The notes under the pieces were generated by a model. The model saw only the letters and a program-made list of their open reading frames with translations. It had not been told where the DNA came from and did not search any database. Shown piece by piece: positions 18,720 through 27,697 of a stretch of DNA of 64,000 bases. Position numbers and translations under genes: made by a program. The first letter of the stretch is position 1. Every line of letters begins with the position of its first letter. The stretch lies in assembly GCF_007860185.1 (NCBI RefSeq), contig NZ_SJPY01000007.1:124001-188000 (forward strand), in the 5' to 3' direction. The stretch comes from Novipirellula aureliae. Lineage in GTDB: Bacteria; Planctomycetota; Planctomycetia; Pirellulales; Pirellulaceae.

Positions 18720-20516
18720 ATGGCTTCCACTCCTACCGCTACCTCATGTTCCTCCAATCGGTTAACGCTGATTACTAGCGTTCTGCTGACGAGTTTACTG
18801 CTTTTTGGCACACTGGTTTTCTCCGGGTGTGGCAAGAACGAGGATATTATTGGCCAGATCGAGGCCGACCGACAAGCTCGGCTGCAATCGCAGTCCAAGC
18901 AGGATCACCTTGGCCAAGTTCATCGGATGCTGACTCGTTTGATCGAACTAAACCCGGACGAAGCGAGTCGTCAAATCACCTACCACCTCAATCGCTGGCT
19001 CGAACAAAATCCGCTGCCCGAATTCGATCGATCGTCCTCCGGCAAACCCGCTATCCTCAAGACGGTCAACGAATATATCACGCCCGACGAGATCGATCGG
19101 GTCCTATTCAACAAGCGTTTTATACGCTCCGACGTCGATCATCTGCGAGACGCCTACCTGTTTCGTACGATTTTGCAATGGATCGATCGACCATCGAGCG
19201 ACGATCCGTTGCTAGCCGATTGGTTGGCGGATCAAACGGAAACGCTCGGAGAAGCCAATGCGACTCGATTACGTACTGCGACTCGGCTGTTCGATTGGAC
19301 GATTCGAAACATCGCCCTTGAACCAGCATTCGCGTCAGCCGACGGTCGGATTTCAGCCCCAACATTTCCACTGGGAATGGTATTCCAAGGTCCCGGCTAT
19401 CGGCAGACCGACTTTCAAACCGTGTGGCGAGGAATCGGTGATGGACTGCAGCGTGCTGGTGTCTTTACCCAGCTTTGCAACCAAGCCGGTATCGTTTCGG
19501 CTGTTCTTTCTCTGCAAATCGCCGACACCGGTGAACTTCGTCCTTGGGCCGTCGGTGTCTTGATTGGCGAGGACGTCTATCTGTTTGAGCCCAACTTGGG
19601 AATTTTTGTCCCGGGGCCCGATCAAATTGGAATTGCGACTTTGGCGCAAGCTAGGTCGGACGCCTCGGTCATGCGGCGGCTCAATATCCCAGGGTTCTTT
19701 GACTATCCGCTCAGCAAGCAGGATGTTCAGCAAAACACGGCGATGCTTAATATCACCCCAGTCGCGTTGAGCCCTCGCATGAAGCTCTTGCAATCCCGTT
19801 TAGCCGGAGAGCGACGAATGAATCTATTCACGGACGTCGATGCCGCGAGCAAACAACTTGATGCAGCAGTGGGGATTGCGGGCGTGCGTCTTTGGCCGGT
19901 CCCGATCTTGGCGGATGTCTACCAAGAAGCGTTAGCCAAAGCGGCTGAGCGAGATCCGATGCTGTCGGTTTGGCGCGATTCCTCTTGGGCGATTCTTGAA
20001 AGCGAAGCCGACTCGAGCAAAGAATTTGCTCTGGCTCGTTGGCGGCATTTACATGGCCAGTTTGACAATGATGAATCCAAAGACATGAAAGGCGCTCGCC
20101 CACTCTATCTGGCCCAAAGAGCACCCGAATTCGAAATTGAAGATTTGCGGATTGACGTCGACCTGCAGAAACAATATGGGGTCCGCCGGCAACTGGGCGT
20201 TGCACCCGAAGTCTACGATGCTCAGCTACAATTTGCGCAGCAAATGATGCAGTTCGGCAAACGGACCGCAACCTATTGGGTAAGCTTGATCCAGTACGAC
20301 GATGCTCGCTATGACAACGCCGTCACTTGGCTAAGAAAACGTGTGCTCGATGAAGGCCAATTGTCGCACTGGGTGCCGTCGGCCCAATACAACCTCGGTC
20401 GTTCGCTCGAACAACTCGGTGACGAGGAAGAGGCGATCGAGCTCTACAAGACCTCAGGCAATCTTCAAGAACATGGCAACCGAATCCGCGCCCGCTTGCT
20501 GTCGCGATCGCCGTAA
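18720..20516 (+). CDS. Conserved lipoprotein with C-terminal TPR
   Basis: 598 residues. A lipoprotein signal (LLTSLLLFGTLVFSGCGKNE, lipobox Cys near residue 39) sends it to an envelope membrane. The middle (GDGLQRAGVFTQLCNQAGIV, then RPWAVGVLIGEDVYLFEPN) vaguely recalls transglutaminase-like folds, but I cannot place a catalytic triad. The C terminus has TPR-like repeats (YNLGRSLEQLGDEEEAIELY). I start at the ATG at 18720 because everything upstream in the frame is the palindromic array. No neighbour suggests a function; conserved planctomycete hypothetical is the most I can say. Confidence 0.7.
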   Translation: MASTPTATSCSSNRLTLITSVLLTSLLLFGTLVFSGCGKNEDIIGQIEADRQARLQSQSKQDHLGQVHRMLTRLIELNPDEASRQITYHLNRWLEQNPLPEFDRSSSGKPAILKTVNEYITPDEIDRVLFNKRFIRSDVDHLRDAYLFRTILQWIDRPSSDDPLLADWLADQTETLGEANATRLRTATRLFDWTIRNIALEPAFASADGRISAPTFPLGMVFQGPGYRQTDFQTVWRGIGDGLQRAGVFTQLCNQAGIVSAVLSLQIADTGELRPWAVGVLIGEDVYLFEPNLGIFVPGPDQIGIATLAQARSDASVMRRLNIPGFFDYPLSKQDVQQNTAMLNITPVALSPRMKLLQSRLAGERRMNLFTDVDAASKQLDAAVGIAGVRLWPVPILADVYQEALAKAAERDPMLSVWRDSSWAILESEADSSKEFALARWRHLHGQFDNDESKDMKGARPLYLAQRAPEFEIEDLRIDVDLQKQYGVRRQLGVAPEVYDAQLQFAQQMMQFGKRTATYWVSLIQYDDARYDNAVTWLRKRVLDEGQLSHWVPSAQYNLGRSLEQLGDEEEAIELYKTSGNLQEHGNRIRARLLSRSP

Positions 20517-20544
20517 TCCGATCGGATGATCCTCAACCCGTCGT

Positions 20545-20591
20545 GGATCCTGTTCAAGATCCTCACTGAACGGATCTTGAACAAGATCTCC
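20545..20591. repeat. Pair of GGATC palindromes after the lipoprotein gene
   Basis: GGATCCTGTTCAAGATCC at 20545-20562 and GGATCTTGAACAAGATCTCC at 20572-20591 are diverged members of the same palindrome family as the arrays at 18348 and 37317, here with a 9-bp linker and just downstream of a gene end. Confidence 0.65.
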
Positions 20592-20672
20592 ATCAACCGC
20601 CGAAAGGGCGACTGGGTTCATCCGCCTGGCTTCAACGTTGGCAACGCTGCTTTGATCGCGATCGTAAAGACC

Positions 20673-20744
20673 ATCAGCCCGAGAACCCCGATCAGCCCGA
20701 GAACCCCGATCAGCCCGAGAGCCCCGATCAGCCCGAGAGCCCCG
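20673..20744. repeat. Four 18-bp tandem copies
   Basis: ATCAGCCCGAGAACCCCG occurs at 20673 and 20691, and with one change (AGAGCCCCG) at 20709 and 20727. On the minus strand the repeat would encode hydrophobic GVLGLI-type units, on the plus strand SPRTPI units; see the rejected list. Confidence 0.85.
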
Positions 20745-20791
20745 ATACCAACGGTGACTCTCCATTCCAGTTGGCTCGGTAAGTACTCAAC

Positions 20792-20851
20792 GATTGCATG
20801 CAGCGTGCTGGGATTGCATGCAGCGTGCTGGGATTGCATGCAGCGTGCTGG
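20792..20851. repeat. Three exact 20-bp tandem copies
   Basis: GATTGCATGCAGCGTGCTGG repeats at 20792, 20812 and 20832. Each includes the palindrome GCATGC. A length of 20 bp breaks any reading frame across the block, which argues against one protein spanning it. Confidence 0.85.
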
Positions 20852-20861
20852 GATTTCGCTC

Positions 20862-20975
20862 CGTGACGGCAAACCGATTGCCATCGAGAACATCGGTACG
20901 GGTTGTGGTGTTTGTCGACATGTTTGCCCGGCTCCGGAAAACGCTATCCTCCTGATGCCGATGTTCAACCGAGCC
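20862..20975 (+). pseudogene. Possible remnant of a 4Fe-4S ferredoxin-type gene
   Basis: The plus-strand frame ending at the TAG at 20976-20978 reads GKPIAIENIGTGCGVCRHVC followed by PAPENAILLMP. This resembles the last 4Fe-4S cluster of NapG/MauM-like ferredoxins (CxxCxxxCP pattern, here GCGVCRHVCP, then AI). Upstream the frame is only tandem repeats, so if the similarity is real the rest of the gene is gone. The missing first cysteine spacing makes chance similarity possible. Confidence 0.3.
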
Positions 20976-21089
20976 TAGGCATATTCATTGCGGCGTCTAC
21001 AACGAGCGTTTAAATCTCGCTACACTAGAGCACGCCCCCTGGCACTGATTTCAGACTTTTTCCTCCCTCTCTCAAGGTATTGTAACACC

Positions 21090-22406
21090 ATGGCTGGATT
21101 CCCCGACATTCCTCAAATTGCTTACGAAGGTCCTCAGTCCGATAACCCATTGGCATTTCGCTGGTACAACGCAGAGGAAGTTGTCGAAGGCAAATCGATG
21201 AAAGAGCACCTTCGCTTTACCGTTTGCTATTGGCATTCGTTTCGGGGGACTGGAGCCGATCCATTTGGCGGTCCGACGATGCAGCGGCCCTGGGATGATG
21301 GCAGCGAATCGGTTGAAAACGCATGCAATCGAGTCCCCGTTGCATTCGAATTTTTCGAAAAACTTGGCGTTCCCTTCTATGCTTTTCATGACCGTGACGT
21401 GGCTCCCGAAGGTTCAAACCTATCCGAAACCAACGCGAATCTCGATAAAGTTGCCGACGTTTTAGAAGCGGAGCAAAAGCGATCGGGGGTTAAATTGTTG
21501 TGGGGAACCGCGAACATGTTTAGTCACCCACGCTACATGCACGGTGCTGCGACGACTTGCAACGCAGACGTCTATGCCTATGCCGCAGCTCAGGTAAAAA
21601 AAGCACTCGAAATCACCCACCGACTCGGTGGCGAGAACTATGTTTTTTGGGGGGGACGTGAAGGGTACCAAAACCTTTACAACACCGACATGAAACGCGA
21701 ACTCGATCACCTCGGTGCGTTTTTTCACATGGCCGTCGACTATGCAAAAGAGATTGGATTCAAAGGCCAATTTTTAATCGAGCCAAAACCCAAGGAACCG
21801 ACCAAGCACCAATACGACTCGGACGTGGCCGCTTGCCTCAATTTCCTGCGAACCTATGACTTAATGGATCACTTCAAGCTCAACATCGAGACGAACCATG
21901 CCACCTTGGCGGGGCATACGATGATGCACGAACTCGACTGTGCTGGAATGCAAGGAGCCCTCGGATCGATCGATGCAAACACGGGCGATATGCTACTCGG
22001 TTGGGATACGGATCAATTTCCGACCGATTATTACCTGACGACTCAAACGATGCTGATGCTGCTGAAGTACGGTCTGGCACCTGGCGGCGTGAACTTTGAC
22101 GCAAAGTTGAGACGAGAGAGTTTTGAGCCTGTCGATTTGTTCCATGCCCACATCGGCGGGATGGACGCGTTCGCAAAAGGTTTAAAAATCGCCGCCGCGA
22201 TACGTGCGGATCGAGCGTTAGACGGTTTTGTGGAAAAACGCTACAGCAGTTTTGACTCGGGTATTGGCGAAAAGATTGAAAAAGGCACGGTCAACTTCAA
22301 AGATCTCGAAGCCTACATGCTCGGCAAAGGCGACGCAGAACCCAACGTCAGCGGTCGCCAAGAAATGCTCGAAAATGTTATCAACCGCTATCTCGATATG
22401 ATTTAG
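21090..22406 (+). CDS. xylA: Xylose isomerase
   Basis: Interconverts D-xylose and D-xylulose (and glucose/fructose) in the cytoplasm using two divalent metal ions. 438 residues. Motifs of the long-form (class II) enzyme: [32 protein letters not shown] with the catalytic His-Asp pair, [32 protein letters not shown] with the metal-binding Glu, and the C-terminal FDAKLRRES. The ATG at 21090 gives the standard N terminus ([10 protein letters not shown]); the open frame begins earlier at 20988 but has no similarity. No xylulokinase or regulator is adjacent. Confidence 0.96.
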   Translation: MAGFPDIPQIAYEGPQSDNPLAFRWYNAEEVVEGKSMKEHLRFTVCYWHSFRGTGADPFGGPTMQRPWDDGSESVENACNRVPVAFEFFEKLGVPFYAFHDRDVAPEGSNLSETNANLDKVADVLEAEQKRSGVKLLWGTANMFSHPRYMHGAATTCNADVYAYAAAQVKKALEITHRLGGENYVFWGGREGYQNLYNTDMKRELDHLGAFFHMAVDYAKEIGFKGQFLIEPKPKEPTKHQYDSDVAACLNFLRTYDLMDHFKLNIETNHATLAGHTMMHELDCAGMQGALGSIDANTGDMLLGWDTDQFPTDYYLTTQTMLMLLKYGLAPGGVNFDAKLRRESFEPVDLFHAHIGGMDAFAKGLKIAAAIRADRALDGFVEKRYSSFDSGIGEKIEKGTVNFKDLEAYMLGKGDAEPNVSGRQEMLENVINRYLDMI

Positions 22407-22552
22407 CGATTACAACTGGCCCCCCGGAGAGCACGACGGTGGAGCACGTTTTTTTGCTAGTCTTGGTGGCGATAAACTCGCCGGGCGTTGCCCACGCGGT
22501 CAAAAGGCAAAAACCGCGTCGAAGATAGCGGGCGATCCTCCTCTCCTAGTAA

Positions 22553-22577
22553 CGCAAAGAAACAGTGAATCTTTGCG
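22553..22577. repeat. 7-bp stem-loop in the gap after xylA
   Basis: CGCAAAG and CTTTGCG flank an 11-nt loop. The gap from 22407 to 22898 otherwise holds a T7 run at 22449-22456 without a stem and the hairpin at 22673. I see no gene in it. Confidence 0.4.
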
Positions 22578-22672
22578 AATTGCTTGCTAGCATCGCGATT
22601 TCAGTGGTCGCCTTCAAGATTGCCGCCCCACAGGCCGATTTGACTGATTAAGGGGCTTTCACGGATAAATCG

Positions 22673-22691
22673 CCCGCATTTTTTGTGCGGG
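22673..22691 (+). terminator. Terminator-like hairpin before the outer-membrane protein gene
   Basis: CCCGCA-TTTTTTG-TGCGGG forms a 6-bp GC-rich stem, followed by TGCTTTTGTTT. It could end transcripts from xylA, 267 bp upstream, or be a leader structure of the following gene. The short stem and the interrupted T-run keep confidence modest. Confidence 0.4.
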
Positions 22692-22898
22692 TGCTTTTGT
22701 TTGCGTACTCTTTGCCATTTTGCAGGAGCCTTTTGGGTGGCAATGAGACGCGAACCGTTGGCATTTCTTCTCGATTCCAATTTGGGAGGACGCGTATCCA
22801 GTCTTCAGGGCGTCTTGCATGGGATGAGCAACCAGAACGCTCGCCATACCGAACACTCGTTTTCCGATACGCTATCCGTTGAAGGGATTAGGACAGAC

Positions 22899-23903
22899 AT
22901 GCTGCCGCGAAATCGCCTATCGGTAACCGTTCGACTGATGACGCTTGTCGCTTTGCTGCCGCTCGCTCGGCAGGCCAAGGCTAACGAAGTCCCCTTGCTC
23001 ATCGAGTCATCGCCGCAAACGGACCATGGAAGCGAACCATCAATTGTCTTCCAACACAATGGCCCCCATGGACAAGGCCCGCCGCAGGTGATCTTGGCTG
23101 ATGAAATTCCGGTTGATCGATTCCGCAAGAGTTTCTATCAAGGAGCAGATCTGAATGGTGGTTACCTTGGCGATACTGGCAACCAAGCGGGTGGCCTAAA
23201 TCTGACCTACCAAGAGGCTCGGGCCTCCTTTGGTATCCCTCTTGGAAGTCTCGATAATATCCTGGCCATCAGTCCCTATTTTCGAGTTGATCAACTTGAT
23301 GGTCCAGAGACAATCGATGCGTCAGAGACGTTGTATGACACAGGCGTGACCCTTTTGAATCGAAAAGAGTGGTCCGATCGCTTCTCCCATACATTGATAC
23401 TAACCCCCTCGGTGCGTAGCGATTTCCGAACGAGCGAAAACGCGTTTCGCTTGTTTGGGTTAGCACTTTGGAATTGGCAAAAGCGTCCTGATTTAAGCCT
23501 TTCGCTCGGTGTCGTCTATCTGGGCCGATCCGATCTTCCTCCGCTACCCGCTTTTGGTTTTAGTTGGACACCGACACCTCGGTGGCGATTGGACGCCATC
23601 CTGCCAAGACCTCGCTTGTCACATCGGCTTTGGAAAGATGCTGGCAACGCCGAAGGTTGGGCTTACGTTGGCGGAACGCTTGGCGGCAATACGTGGGCCG
23701 TTCGTCGTGACGATGGTAGCGATGATGAACTGACGATTAGTGACCTGAGATTTTTGTTCGGTTACGAAGAAATCCGCCGAGGTAACCGAGGGGTCTTCGC
23801 CGAAGCTGGCTATAGCTTCAATCGCTCGATCGAATACGAAGTGAGCGAAGATGAGATTGACTTGAGTGACGGGCTGTTCATCCAAGCGGGATGGAAATTC
23901 TAA
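22899..23903 (+). CDS. Probable outer-membrane beta-barrel protein (DUF6268-like)
   Basis: 334 residues. From the ATG at 22899 the protein opens with a signal peptide (LSVTVRLMTLVALLPLARQA) and a good AGGA ribosome-binding site lies 7 bp upstream. The rest is alternating beta-strand sequence rich in aromatic residues and Gly (FGIPLGSLDNILAISPYFRV, LSLSLGVVYLGRSDLPPLP) and ends in the barrel signature AGWKF. This matches planctomycete DUF6268 proteins as I remember them. The open frame upstream to 22683 crosses a terminator-like hairpin and is probably not translated. Substrate or role unknown. Confidence 0.65.
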   Translation: MLPRNRLSVTVRLMTLVALLPLARQAKANEVPLLIESSPQTDHGSEPSIVFQHNGPHGQGPPQVILADEIPVDRFRKSFYQGADLNGGYLGDTGNQAGGLNLTYQEARASFGIPLGSLDNILAISPYFRVDQLDGPETIDASETLYDTGVTLLNRKEWSDRFSHTLILTPSVRSDFRTSENAFRLFGLALWNWQKRPDLSLSLGVVYLGRSDLPPLPAFGFSWTPTPRWRLDAILPRPRLSHRLWKDAGNAEGWAYVGGTLGGNTWAVRRDDGSDDELTISDLRFLFGYEEIRRGNRGVFAEAGYSFNRSIEYEVSEDEIDLSDGLFIQAGWKF

Positions 23904-24071
23904 GCATCCATACAGCTTAAGTTAAAGATCTCAGGTCACAATCGACTCTTCTCAAACGCCGTTCATCAAGCGGATCAAGGTCCTTTATCCGCATTCATTG
24001 CGAAGAAAGAGAAGAAGGATGCGTTGGCTGCCGGGAAGCGAAAACGTTTTGACACGCAGCCCCACCGCCTC

Positions 24072-24106
24072 TTGACTCACCGCGTGAGACGGTGTACCAT
24101 GACACC
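24072..24106 (+). promoter_or_regulatory. Sigma-70 promoter with overlapping inverted repeat, upstream of the GntR gene
   Basis: TTGACT (24072-24077), a 17-bp spacer, and TACCAT (24095-24100) form a near-consensus promoter. The spacer carries CACCG/CGGTG inverted arms, and GGTGT-ACCATG-ACACC (24091-24106) covers the -10 box. This is where an autoregulating YtrA-type GntR repressor would bind, which is an inference. About 70 bp of leader separate it from the TTG start. Confidence 0.55.
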
Positions 24107-24176
24107 AGTACGCTCTCTGCGTTTGGGGAAGCGGCTTGTCGGTTCAATCGCCAACTCGCGATTGTCGAGGTGAAAT

Positions 24177-24584
24177 TTGTTCTTTTCTATCGAGCCCGGC
24201 GGTGACGTCCCGATCTACGAACAAATCGTTCGTCAGGTCAAATTAGCCGTTGCCGACGGTGTTTTGGTTGGTGGCCAAATGGTGCCCAGCGTGCGGCAAT
24301 TGGCTGGCGAATTGGCGATCAATCCCAATACGATCGCACGCGCTTATCAGCAATTACAAACCGATCTGGTTTTAGAACCGCTGCGAGGTCGCGGCATGAT
24401 TGTCCGCCGTGACTCGGTCGCCCGTTGCACGAAGGCACGCAATTCATTGGTCGCCGACGCCGTCCGTCGGGCTCTCTCCGATGCGCTCTCGGGAGGAATG
24501 ACACCCGAGGATCTGCGTGAACTTTTTGAAGCAGAACTTCGTCGGCAAGCCGAATCGGCCAACCAAAACGGATCAACCCAATAA
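24177..24584 (+). CDS. GntR-family transcriptional regulator, YtrA subfamily
   Basis: 135 residues, typical of the short YtrA group that controls an adjacent ABC transporter operon. The winged helix is clear: PIYEQIVRQVKLAVADGVL, VPSVRQLAGELAINPNTIAR and LEPLRGRGMIVR; a short helical tail replaces the effector domain of longer GntR proteins. The start is TTG at 24177, supported by GAGGTGA a few bases upstream. The ABC ATPase follows by 25 bp, so the three genes form an operon under the promoter at 24072. Confidence 0.88.
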   Translation: MFFSIEPGGDVPIYEQIVRQVKLAVADGVLVGGQMVPSVRQLAGELAINPNTIARAYQQLQTDLVLEPLRGRGMIVRRDSVARCTKARNSLVADAVRRALSDALSGGMTPEDLRELFEAELRRQAESANQNGSTQ

Positions 24585-24609
24585 CTTCTTTTCAATCAGG
24601 AAAACGGCG

Positions 24610-25524
24610 ATGCAACCGGTAATCTCTCTTGATCACGTCTCCAAACGTTTCGGCAACAACATCGCACTCGATCGGGTTTCGATCGATATACCCGCCGGAG
24701 TCGTGTTCGCACTATTGGGTGAAAATGGTGCTGGCAAAACAACCCTAATCCGCATTTTGACGGGCTTTCTGAAGCCAGATTCAGGGCACGCGTCGGTACT
24801 CGGTTGCCCGTGTGAATTCGCGGGTCTCGAGATTCGCCGAGCGATCGGCTACGTCTCCGATGCACCGGCACTTTATGAATGGATGTTGCCCGCCGAGATC
24901 GGTTGGTTCACGTCGGCGTTCTACGAAGACGGATTCTTGGACCGCTACCACGAACTGATCGCCGACTTTGATGTTCCGATCGATGTACGGCTGAAGAATC
25001 TAAGTAAAGGGCAACGCGCCAAGGTAGCCTTAGCTTTGGCGATCGCCCACGACCCCGAACTATTGATTTTGGACGAACCGACCAGCGGGCTTGATCCGAT
25101 GGTCCGTCGGCATTTCTTGGAGTCGATGGTCGATCGCGCGGCACTGGGGAGGACCGTGTTGCTTAGCAGTCATCAAATCGGCGAAGTCGAACGGGTGGCT
25201 GATTGGGTGGGAATCATTCACCAAGGACACTTGAAAATCGTCGAGCCACTTGATGCCCTCAAATCGTCGACCTGGATTGTGACCGCGACGATGGACGACA
25301 GTGATGCCGTTGCCGAATTGCCACCTGGTAAGGTGCTGACTGAATTAAGAAGCGGTCGCCAAATGCGCTGGGTCGTTCAAGACTTACCAGGCGATTGGCA
25401 AAGTGGTTATGGGAGCGAATGTGGCGTGACCAATTTATCGGCCACGCAGGCAACGTTGGAAGAGATTTTTGTTGCGGTCTGCGACGACCGAGCACACCGA
25501 CCGACCACCGAGGTGACACCATGA
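24610..25524 (+). CDS. ABC transporter ATP-binding protein
   Basis: 304 residues. Walker A (GENGAGKTT, about residue 38), signature motif (LSKGQRAKVALALA), Walker B (LLILDEPTSGLDP) and the switch His (LLSSHQIGEVE) are all intact. It resembles ATPases of ABC-2 type exporters controlled by YtrA-like regulators; cargo unknown. The ATG at 24610 is chosen because MQPVISLDHVSKRFG is the normal N terminus; the frame runs back to 24517 inside the GntR gene. Its stop overlaps the permease start (ATGA). The permease is cut short, so the transporter may not work. Confidence 0.9.
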   Translation: MQPVISLDHVSKRFGNNIALDRVSIDIPAGVVFALLGENGAGKTTLIRILTGFLKPDSGHASVLGCPCEFAGLEIRRAIGYVSDAPALYEWMLPAEIGWFTSAFYEDGFLDRYHELIADFDVPIDVRLKNLSKGQRAKVALALAIAHDPELLILDEPTSGLDPMVRRHFLESMVDRAALGRTVLLSSHQIGEVERVADWVGIIHQGHLKIVEPLDALKSSTWIVTATMDDSDAVAELPPGKVLTELRSGRQMRWVVQDLPGDWQSGYGSECGVTNLSATQATLEEIFVAVCDDRAHRPTTEVTP

Positions 25525-26384
25525 CAGAGTCAAACGCAATACTGGCTCGCTTGCTATGGAAGGATGCGAATACAGTCAAGTCGCTAGTTCTCGCCGTCCT
25601 CGTGGGGATCGTCAGCTTTCACCTGATCGCTGTGGCCGCCTTGTCCATCGACGGCAGATTTGTGATTGATCCTTTTGCGATGCTGTGGATTGTGATGCCA
25701 AACTTGTTCGCCATTGGTGCTCCGGCGGTACTAGTGGGAACTGAAGAGGATGCTGGAACACTCCGCTGGCTGCGCACTTTGCCGGTTAAGTGGCAGCACG
25801 TCGTCGGCTCGAAGTGCATCGTTGCGGTGGTAGCACTTCTTGCTGTTTGGGCGATCGCTTCGGCGATTATGTTGATCGCTAGTCTTGCGATTCCACCCAC
25901 ACGCGACCTGACGTTGGACGACTTGCGAATCATCGTTGGCGTGGCACCCCTGCTGTTCTTTAGCCTGATGTTGTTGTTGACGGGCTTTGTCACCTCCTAT
26001 CTCGTTCGATCTCCCGTCGGTGGTCTGCTGATGATGATACCAATGCGGATAGTAAAACGATCGGATGTTTCAGCCGATCGGCGTGCCACGCCGCGAGCAA
26101 TGGTTGTGGAGTTTGTTGCCAGCGTCCCGACGCCGCCAGCCCCGAAAATCACCTTGGAGATGAGTTCCATAGACCGTCCACGTGACGAAGAACGCGATCG
26201 GATCGTCATGATTCATGACAGATTGCCCCCTCATTTGAAACGATGCTTCCCCAACGAGTTTACCAAAAGCATCAGCCGCAGGGCGCTAGCCCAATGGCAC
26301 AGATATGTCGGCCTCTGGCCTGTTTATCGGGAACAAAAACAACACCATCACAACAAGTGTCAATCCCAGCTTTCAGCAATCTAG
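25521..26384 (+). pseudogene. ABC-2 type permease, apparently truncated
   Basis: Starts in ATGA overlap with the ATPase gene. Residues 1-175 are a normal permease N terminus with four membrane segments, including FAMLWIVMPNLFAIGAPAVL, a long one near 100-125 and VAPLLFFSLMLLLTGFVTSY. After GGLLMMIPM (about base 26045) the frame continues for some 110 hydrophilic residues rich in Arg, Pro and His with no membrane segment, and this DNA contains a GC-rich interspersed-repeat-like stretch (CGCAGGGCGCTAGCCC at 26278). The second half of the expected transporter is missing. Either a deletion or insertion broke the gene, or it is a half-size permease with a non-homologous tail. Confidence 0.6.
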
Positions 26385-26437
26385 CCTTGTCCCCTATTCG
26401 CGGTAATTGGCTAAGTCGTCGCTTCACGCACTACCTG

Positions 26438-27697
26438 TTACTCAGCCAAAAACGGTTGACATTCGGCTAGACAATCGGCGATTTGGTCGTAGATGTTGTG
26501 TAATTCCTCGTGCGAAAAAACGGGGCCGAGGGCTCGACGAATTCTTGTCGACAACGAACCGTGTTCCAGCACAATGTTTAAGGGCGTCATCAATCGGTCG
26601 AGTTCCTTATCGTTACCTCGAAGCGTCTTGACCAAGTACCACCAAAGATCCTGTGTCTTGATACGTTGATCCGAAATGCCAAAGTGTTCTAGGTACTCGG
26701 CATCCTCAATCACGGCTTGCTCGCCATGCCTTGAAATTCGAATCAGTAGATCTTTCAATCTCTCCGTCGGCATTGCCTTTTGCAGCTCCAAACCGCTCCA
26801 TCTCTGGGCGGAAATCGCCTTCATGACCGCAACGACGGCTGCACAGATCGCTACGTCCGCTGCCGGATACTCTTGCACATCCATCACTCTCAATTCCATC
26901 GACCCTCGGTCAAAACGGGCGATTGCACCGCGAGCGTTCAAAAAGTCGCACTGCATCAAATGTTCGGGATCAAACGGTCGAACCGCCGCTTCAATCGGCG
27001 CAAAAATCTGCCGTCGATAGGTGGCTTCCTCATAGATCGCTTCGGGAATGACATCGCCCATCATTACGGGGATTCGGGCGCAGTGGTCGACATACATCTT
27101 CATCCGCATCGAATGCCAATCACCCAACTGCGAGTCGATGACCGGTGAACTGGCGGCGATTCCAGGAAGTAGCGGCAACACCAATCGCACCGCAGCATGG
27201 AGACGCTCGAATTGTTCATCGCCATCAAAAGGCAAGTTCAAATGCACACTTTGAACGTTCGCCCATCCATGAGATCGACAATCAAAAATGCGGTCATAGC
27301 TCTCGTAAATCTCGCTACACTCATGCGGCCAAAGCTTCGTTTCCGTCTTGGGGTCCATCCACGGATGCATCGCGGTCGGCAGTAATCGCAAGTTCCGTTG
27401 ATCGAGCGTTGGCCGTATTTGTTGTATTGCCGATTCAAAAAGAGACGGCAATCGAATCAAGCTTCCGATCGGTTCTGTGTTTTTCAACTCAATCACATGA
27501 CTGGCCAACTCATTCGACCAAGTCGTTTTTCCTGATGTGAAATCGGACGGGAACTCGTTCGTATCGGTAGTTCCATGAAGCGATTGCAGAACTTGGTCGG
27601 CATAAGGCCGAACCGACAAATCGGTTTGATCCACCAACATGTACTCGAGTTCGACACCAAAACGATCAAATAATTCACGCTTAGGGTCATTGCTCAT
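26438..27697 (-). CDS. GCS2-type glutamate-cysteine ligase family protein (carboxylate-amine ligase)
   Basis: 419 residues of the glutamine synthetase-like COOH-NH2 ligase fold: FGVELEYMLVD at residues 14-24, SHVIELKNTEPIGSL, NVQSVHLNLPFDGDEQF and RFDRGSMELRVMDVQEYP. The family joins an amino group to a glutamate-like side chain using ATP. It is the last gene of the four-gene operon; its ATG overlaps the stop of the RimK-like gene (ATGA), so translation is coupled. With no glutathione synthetase next to it, a role in the operon's own product is likelier than in glutathione synthesis; the substrate is unknown. Confidence 0.85.
   Translation of the reverse strand: MSNDPKRELFDRFGVELEYMLVDQTDLSVRPYADQVLQSLHGTTDTNEFPSDFTSGKTTWSNELASHVIELKNTEPIGSLIRLPSLFESAIQQIRPTLDQRNLRLLPTAMHPWMDPKTETKLWPHECSEIYESYDRIFDCRSHGWANVQSVHLNLPFDGDEQFERLHAAVRLVLPLLPGIAASSPVIDSQLGDWHSMRMKMYVDHCARIPVMMGDVIPEAIYEEATYRRQIFAPIEAAVRPFDPEHLMQCDFLNARGAIARFDRGSMELRVMDVQEYPAADVAICAAVVAVMKAISAQRWSGLELQKAMPTERLKDLLIRISRHGEQAVIEDAEYLEHFGISDQRIKTQDLWWYLVKTLRGNDKELDRLMTPLNIVLEHGSLSTRIRRALGPVFSHEELHNIYDQIADCLAECQPFLAE

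Noticed and set aside
18297-20516. 739-codon protein with a DKIHYGYVDGIF repeat domain
   Set aside because: The N-terminal repeats are the palindromic array read in frame; a lipoprotein signal begins at the ATG at 18720.
20618-20968. Minus-strand frame with hydrophobic GVLGLIG repeats, possible small membrane protein
   Set aside because: The hydrophobic stretch is just the 18-bp tandem repeat; no ribosome-binding site or similarity, and the plus-strand frame has an equal claim.
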